NCBI GenBank assembly: GCA_031427625.1
Contig: JANPNV010000088.1
Span: 1 to 46,388, forward strand
Length of the DNA stretch: 46,388 nt
Reading direction: 5' to 3'
Source: JADKIH01 sp031427625
Lineage (GTDB): Bacteria; Bacteroidota; Bacteroidia; AKYH767-A; 2013-40CM-41-45
Both the position numbers and the translations under genes were made by a program. This document shows positions 44,536-46,388 of this stretch, one piece after another. How positions within the stretch are numbered: the stretch's first letter is position 1; each line of letters begins with the position of its first letter. The notes below the pieces were generated by a model. The model was not told the origin of the DNA, did no database searches, and saw only the letters and a program-made list of their open reading frames with translations.

Positions 44536-44559
44536 CTCTTTGCGCACTCTGCGTTTAAA
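44536..44559. repeat. Possible 9 bp word repeat in the intergenic region
   Basis: CTCTTTGCG (44536-44544) is followed by CACTCTGCG (44545-44553; 7 of 9 identical) and TTTAAA. Only two units, so this is weak. The rest of 44426-44686 is AT-rich, and I see no gene; a 5 bp A/T hairpin (44424-44436) might weakly terminate the sugar operon. Confidence 0.4.
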
Positions 44560-44686
44560 ATTCTACCCGAGAATACTTCACTTTTAAATAAATATATTTC
44601 AGCAAATATTTTCTGTTTTTGTTGAAATATATTATTATTCATAATTATTAAAAATACATTTATCAATTGAAAAGAAAATCCGAAAG

Positions 44687-45238
44687 CTATTTTTCTTCGG
44701 CACAAATCAAATATAAAACACATTCCTCCAATCTATTGTCTCCTTCTAATGGCGGAAAAATAAAATACTTCACTTTCTTCATTCCAATCTTTTGCATTAT
44801 ATGCTCAGATTTCAAATTAACCTTCGGTGTGATTGAGTAAATATTCTTTATCAACAAATTGTCAAAAGCATATTCAATGCATTTTGAAGCGCCTTCAGTA
44901 GCAAACCCTTTATTCCATTCAGATTTTTTCAACCTCCAACCAATATCGATACAGGGTGTAAAATCAGATTCAAATGTTTGTTCGTTGATTCCTATAAAAC
45001 CTATAAACTGATTATTTTCTAATTTATCTACAGCAAAATAACAAAAACCCAGTGTATTAAACTGAATTTTCATTCTACCAATAAAATCAATCGTTTGTTG
45101 CCTTGTTTGAGAATATGAAAAATACTCCATCACATCTGCATCAGAATTTATTTCAGCCATTATGTCAATATCAGAATCAATCCAATTTCTAAATCCAAGC
45201 CTTTCGGATTTGAACAAGTATTTGCTATTCATTTCCAT
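44687..45238 (-). CDS. GNAT-family N-acetyltransferase (RimJ/RimL-like)
   Basis: A 183 aa acetyl-CoA-dependent acetyltransferase. SERLGFRNWIDSD at the N-terminus, IGFIGINEQ strand, DIGWRLKKSEWNKGFATEGA carrying the acetyl-CoA pyrophosphate loop, and NLKSEHIMQKIGM near the C-terminus are typical of the RimJ/RimL subgroup. The acceptor (protein N-terminus, small molecule or drug) is unknown. The gene is AT-rich compared with the sugar cluster and lies 111 bp downstream of the methyltransferase. Confidence 0.88.
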   Translation of the reverse strand: MEMNSKYLFKSERLGFRNWIDSDIDIMAEINSDADVMEYFSYSQTRQQTIDFIGRMKIQFNTLGFCYFAVDKLENNQFIGFIGINEQTFESDFTPCIDIGWRLKKSEWNKGFATEGASKCIEYAFDNLLIKNIYSITPKVNLKSEHIMQKIGMKKVKYFIFPPLEGDNRLEECVLYLICAEEK

Positions 45239-45349
45239 AGTCTTGATCTATTAACACTATGTTTATTTTTTTACGTAATAATCTACAGAGTTATATTCTG
45301 ATTAGATATAATTTTTAATTCTAGCCTTTCAGAATTACTCTTATTAGTT

Positions 45350-46153
45350 TTATTTCCCGTTTATTTTTTCAACTACTATAAATAAATAATCTCCATGATC
45401 ATTCCGGAATCTGTCACTGATTTCAATAAACTTATTCGTTTCAATGTCAGAAGTAAGCAATTTTAAGCCATTTTCTATTTCTTGTCTGAACGACACATCA
45501 GCGAAGGATGAAATTCCATTTCTAATCATCGGATCAAAATACAATTGAGGATTATACTTCCCGGAATATAAAAAGTAGTCTTTTAAATCTTCCTTTACGT
45601 AATATTTCTCCGTCGTTGAAATTTTAAACCCTGCTTCCTTAAGAGCCATTTTTACTTTTTCAAACGGTGGCATTTGATCGGCCGCTCGCTTAAGAATTTC
45701 AGGAAAATAGTGATTGAGCCAATAGCCCTTCATCTGTTCTGGGGTAGAAGTGAACAAAATAAATTTACTGCCCGGCTTCATAACTCTGAAAAGTTCCTCA
45801 AACGATTTTTCAAGGTTAGACCAATGGTGAATAGTTAATGATGCTATTACGCCATCAAAAGCTTCATCTTCGGCCGGAATTCTTTCTGAAGACCCTTCCA
45901 ACCATTTTACATTTCCGGATTTGGACTTAGCTTCATTAAGCATTTGGGCAGAAGGATCAATACCCCAAAAATCAAAACCTTTATCCGATAATTTAATTGT
46001 ATAATTCCCAGTCCCGCATCCTATATCAAGATATAATTTATTTTCTTCAGGAGATAATAGATGAAAAAGTCTTTCGGTAATATATGGGTCAGGATGTCTT
46101 GTTGAATTATAATCTAATCCTATTCTGTCGTATAATTTATCATTCCCTTTCAT
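45350..46153 (-). CDS. Class I SAM-dependent methyltransferase
   Basis: A 267 aa Methyltransf_11-type enzyme. SAM motif I is YLDIGCGTGNYT (41-52), followed by GIDPSAQMLNEAKSK (motif II acid), AFDGVIASLTIHHW (motif IV) and VMKPGSKFILFTST. A C-terminal region of ~110 residues with QMKGYWLNHYFPEIL follows, which probably shapes the acceptor site. Substrate unknown. Its ATG directly follows the TAA of the upstream gene (TAAATG), so the two are translationally coupled. Confidence 0.88.
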   Translation of the reverse strand: MKGNDKLYDRIGLDYNSTRHPDPYITERLFHLLSPEENKLYLDIGCGTGNYTIKLSDKGFDFWGIDPSAQMLNEAKSKSGNVKWLEGSSERIPAEDEAFDGVIASLTIHHWSNLEKSFEELFRVMKPGSKFILFTSTPEQMKGYWLNHYFPEILKRAADQMPPFEKVKMALKEAGFKISTTEKYYVKEDLKDYFLYSGKYNPQLYFDPMIRNGISSFADVSFRQEIENGLKLLTSDIETNKFIEISDRFRNDHGDYLFIVVEKINGK

Positions 46154-46388
46154 TTAATGATTCATCTCAAAGTCAAAATTAACCGGTTCTTTAGCGGGCA
46201 TCATATTCTCTTTTCCGGAACCTGTAGTAGGCACAGAATCATCAACTACTTCAAACCTTATATTGTCGAACCAGATTTGACCTGTACCGACGAGCAATGC
46301 ACCATAAGCAAGATTAGAGGCGTTGAGCGGGACATCTAATACGATCTCATACTTTGTCCAGTCTGTACTGCCTTTAATCGATCGGTCC
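46154..46388 (-). CDS. 3' end of a beta-sandwich (jelly-roll-like) domain protein, cut by the window edge
   Basis: The last 77 codons of a minus-strand gene whose start lies beyond the right edge. Visible: DRSIKGSTDWTKYEIVLDVP, LAYGALLVGTGQIWFDNIRF and a polar tail ending EMNH. From memory, this strand pattern resembles a carbohydrate-binding-like sandwich found in proteins under varying annotations, some as transcriptional regulators; I cannot assign the function. The stop codon abuts the ATG of the methyltransferase. Confidence 0.6.
   Translation of the reverse strand, partial: DRSIKGSTDWTKYEIVLDVPLNASNLAYGALLVGTGQIWFDNIRFEVVDDSVPTTGSGKENMMPAKEPVNFDFEMNH

Noticed and set aside
44430..44723. 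97 aa minus-strand reading frame after the sugar operon
   Set aside because: It overlaps the end of the GNAT gene in another frame, is dominated by AT-rich codons and resembles no family.

Overview
The window looks like chromosomal DNA of a Bacteroidota bacterium, probably Chitinophagales/Sphingobacteriales-like; the exact lineage is an inference. The signs are four proteins ending in a type IX secretion (T9SS) C-terminal sorting domain, a fused SecDF, the folK-deoxynucleoside kinase pair, a mitochondrial-type aconitase, and many Bacteroidota promoters (-7 box TAnnTTTG, sometimes with TTG/TTTG 19 bp upstream). No rRNA, tRNA, CRISPR array, phage gene or transposase was seen.

Layout. 1-10 kb: the 3' part of a T9SS cargo gene, mutS, a SpoU/TrmH rRNA/tRNA methyltransferase, an OmpA-family envelope protein, a deoxynucleoside kinase with folK, and sppA. 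10-16.2 kb: tatA, secDF and aconitase. 16.2-26.3 kb: an FAD/NAD(P)-binding protein, an FG-GAP/VCBS T9SS protein, yajQ, pheT, recG and a rhomboid protease. 26.4-31.5 kb: two more T9SS cargo genes. 31.5-34 kb: pyruvate dehydrogenase E2 and E1-alpha, with no E1-beta. 34-44.4 kb: ten collinear plus-strand genes for nucleotide sugars: wbpE, ugd, a UDP-glucuronate decarboxylase (UDP-xylose synthase), wbpD, wbpB, wbpA, galE, rfbB, wbpP and a CpsB/YwqE-type PHP phosphatase. 44.4-46.4 kb: a more AT-rich minus-strand stretch with a GNAT acetyltransferase, a SAM methyltransferase and the 3' end of a beta-sandwich protein.

How the genes work together. The sugar cluster can supply UDP-GlcA, UDP-Xyl, UDP-GlcNAcA and its 2,3-diacetamido derivative, UDP-Gal, UDP-GalNAc(A) and dTDP-4-keto-6-deoxyglucose. 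It contains no glycosyltransferase, flippase or polymerase, so assembly must be encoded elsewhere. SecDF, Tat, SppA, OmpA-like and T9SS proteins are consistent with a secretion-heavy cell envelope.

The least explained signal is a set of short-period (7, 8 and possibly 9 bp) intergenic word arrays. They sit exactly at gene boundaries: overlapping the stop codons of the TrmH-family gene and pheT, two bases from the recG stop, and directly upstream of several -7 boxes that lack a -33 box. Around pheT they form inverted pairs at both edges of both flanking gaps.
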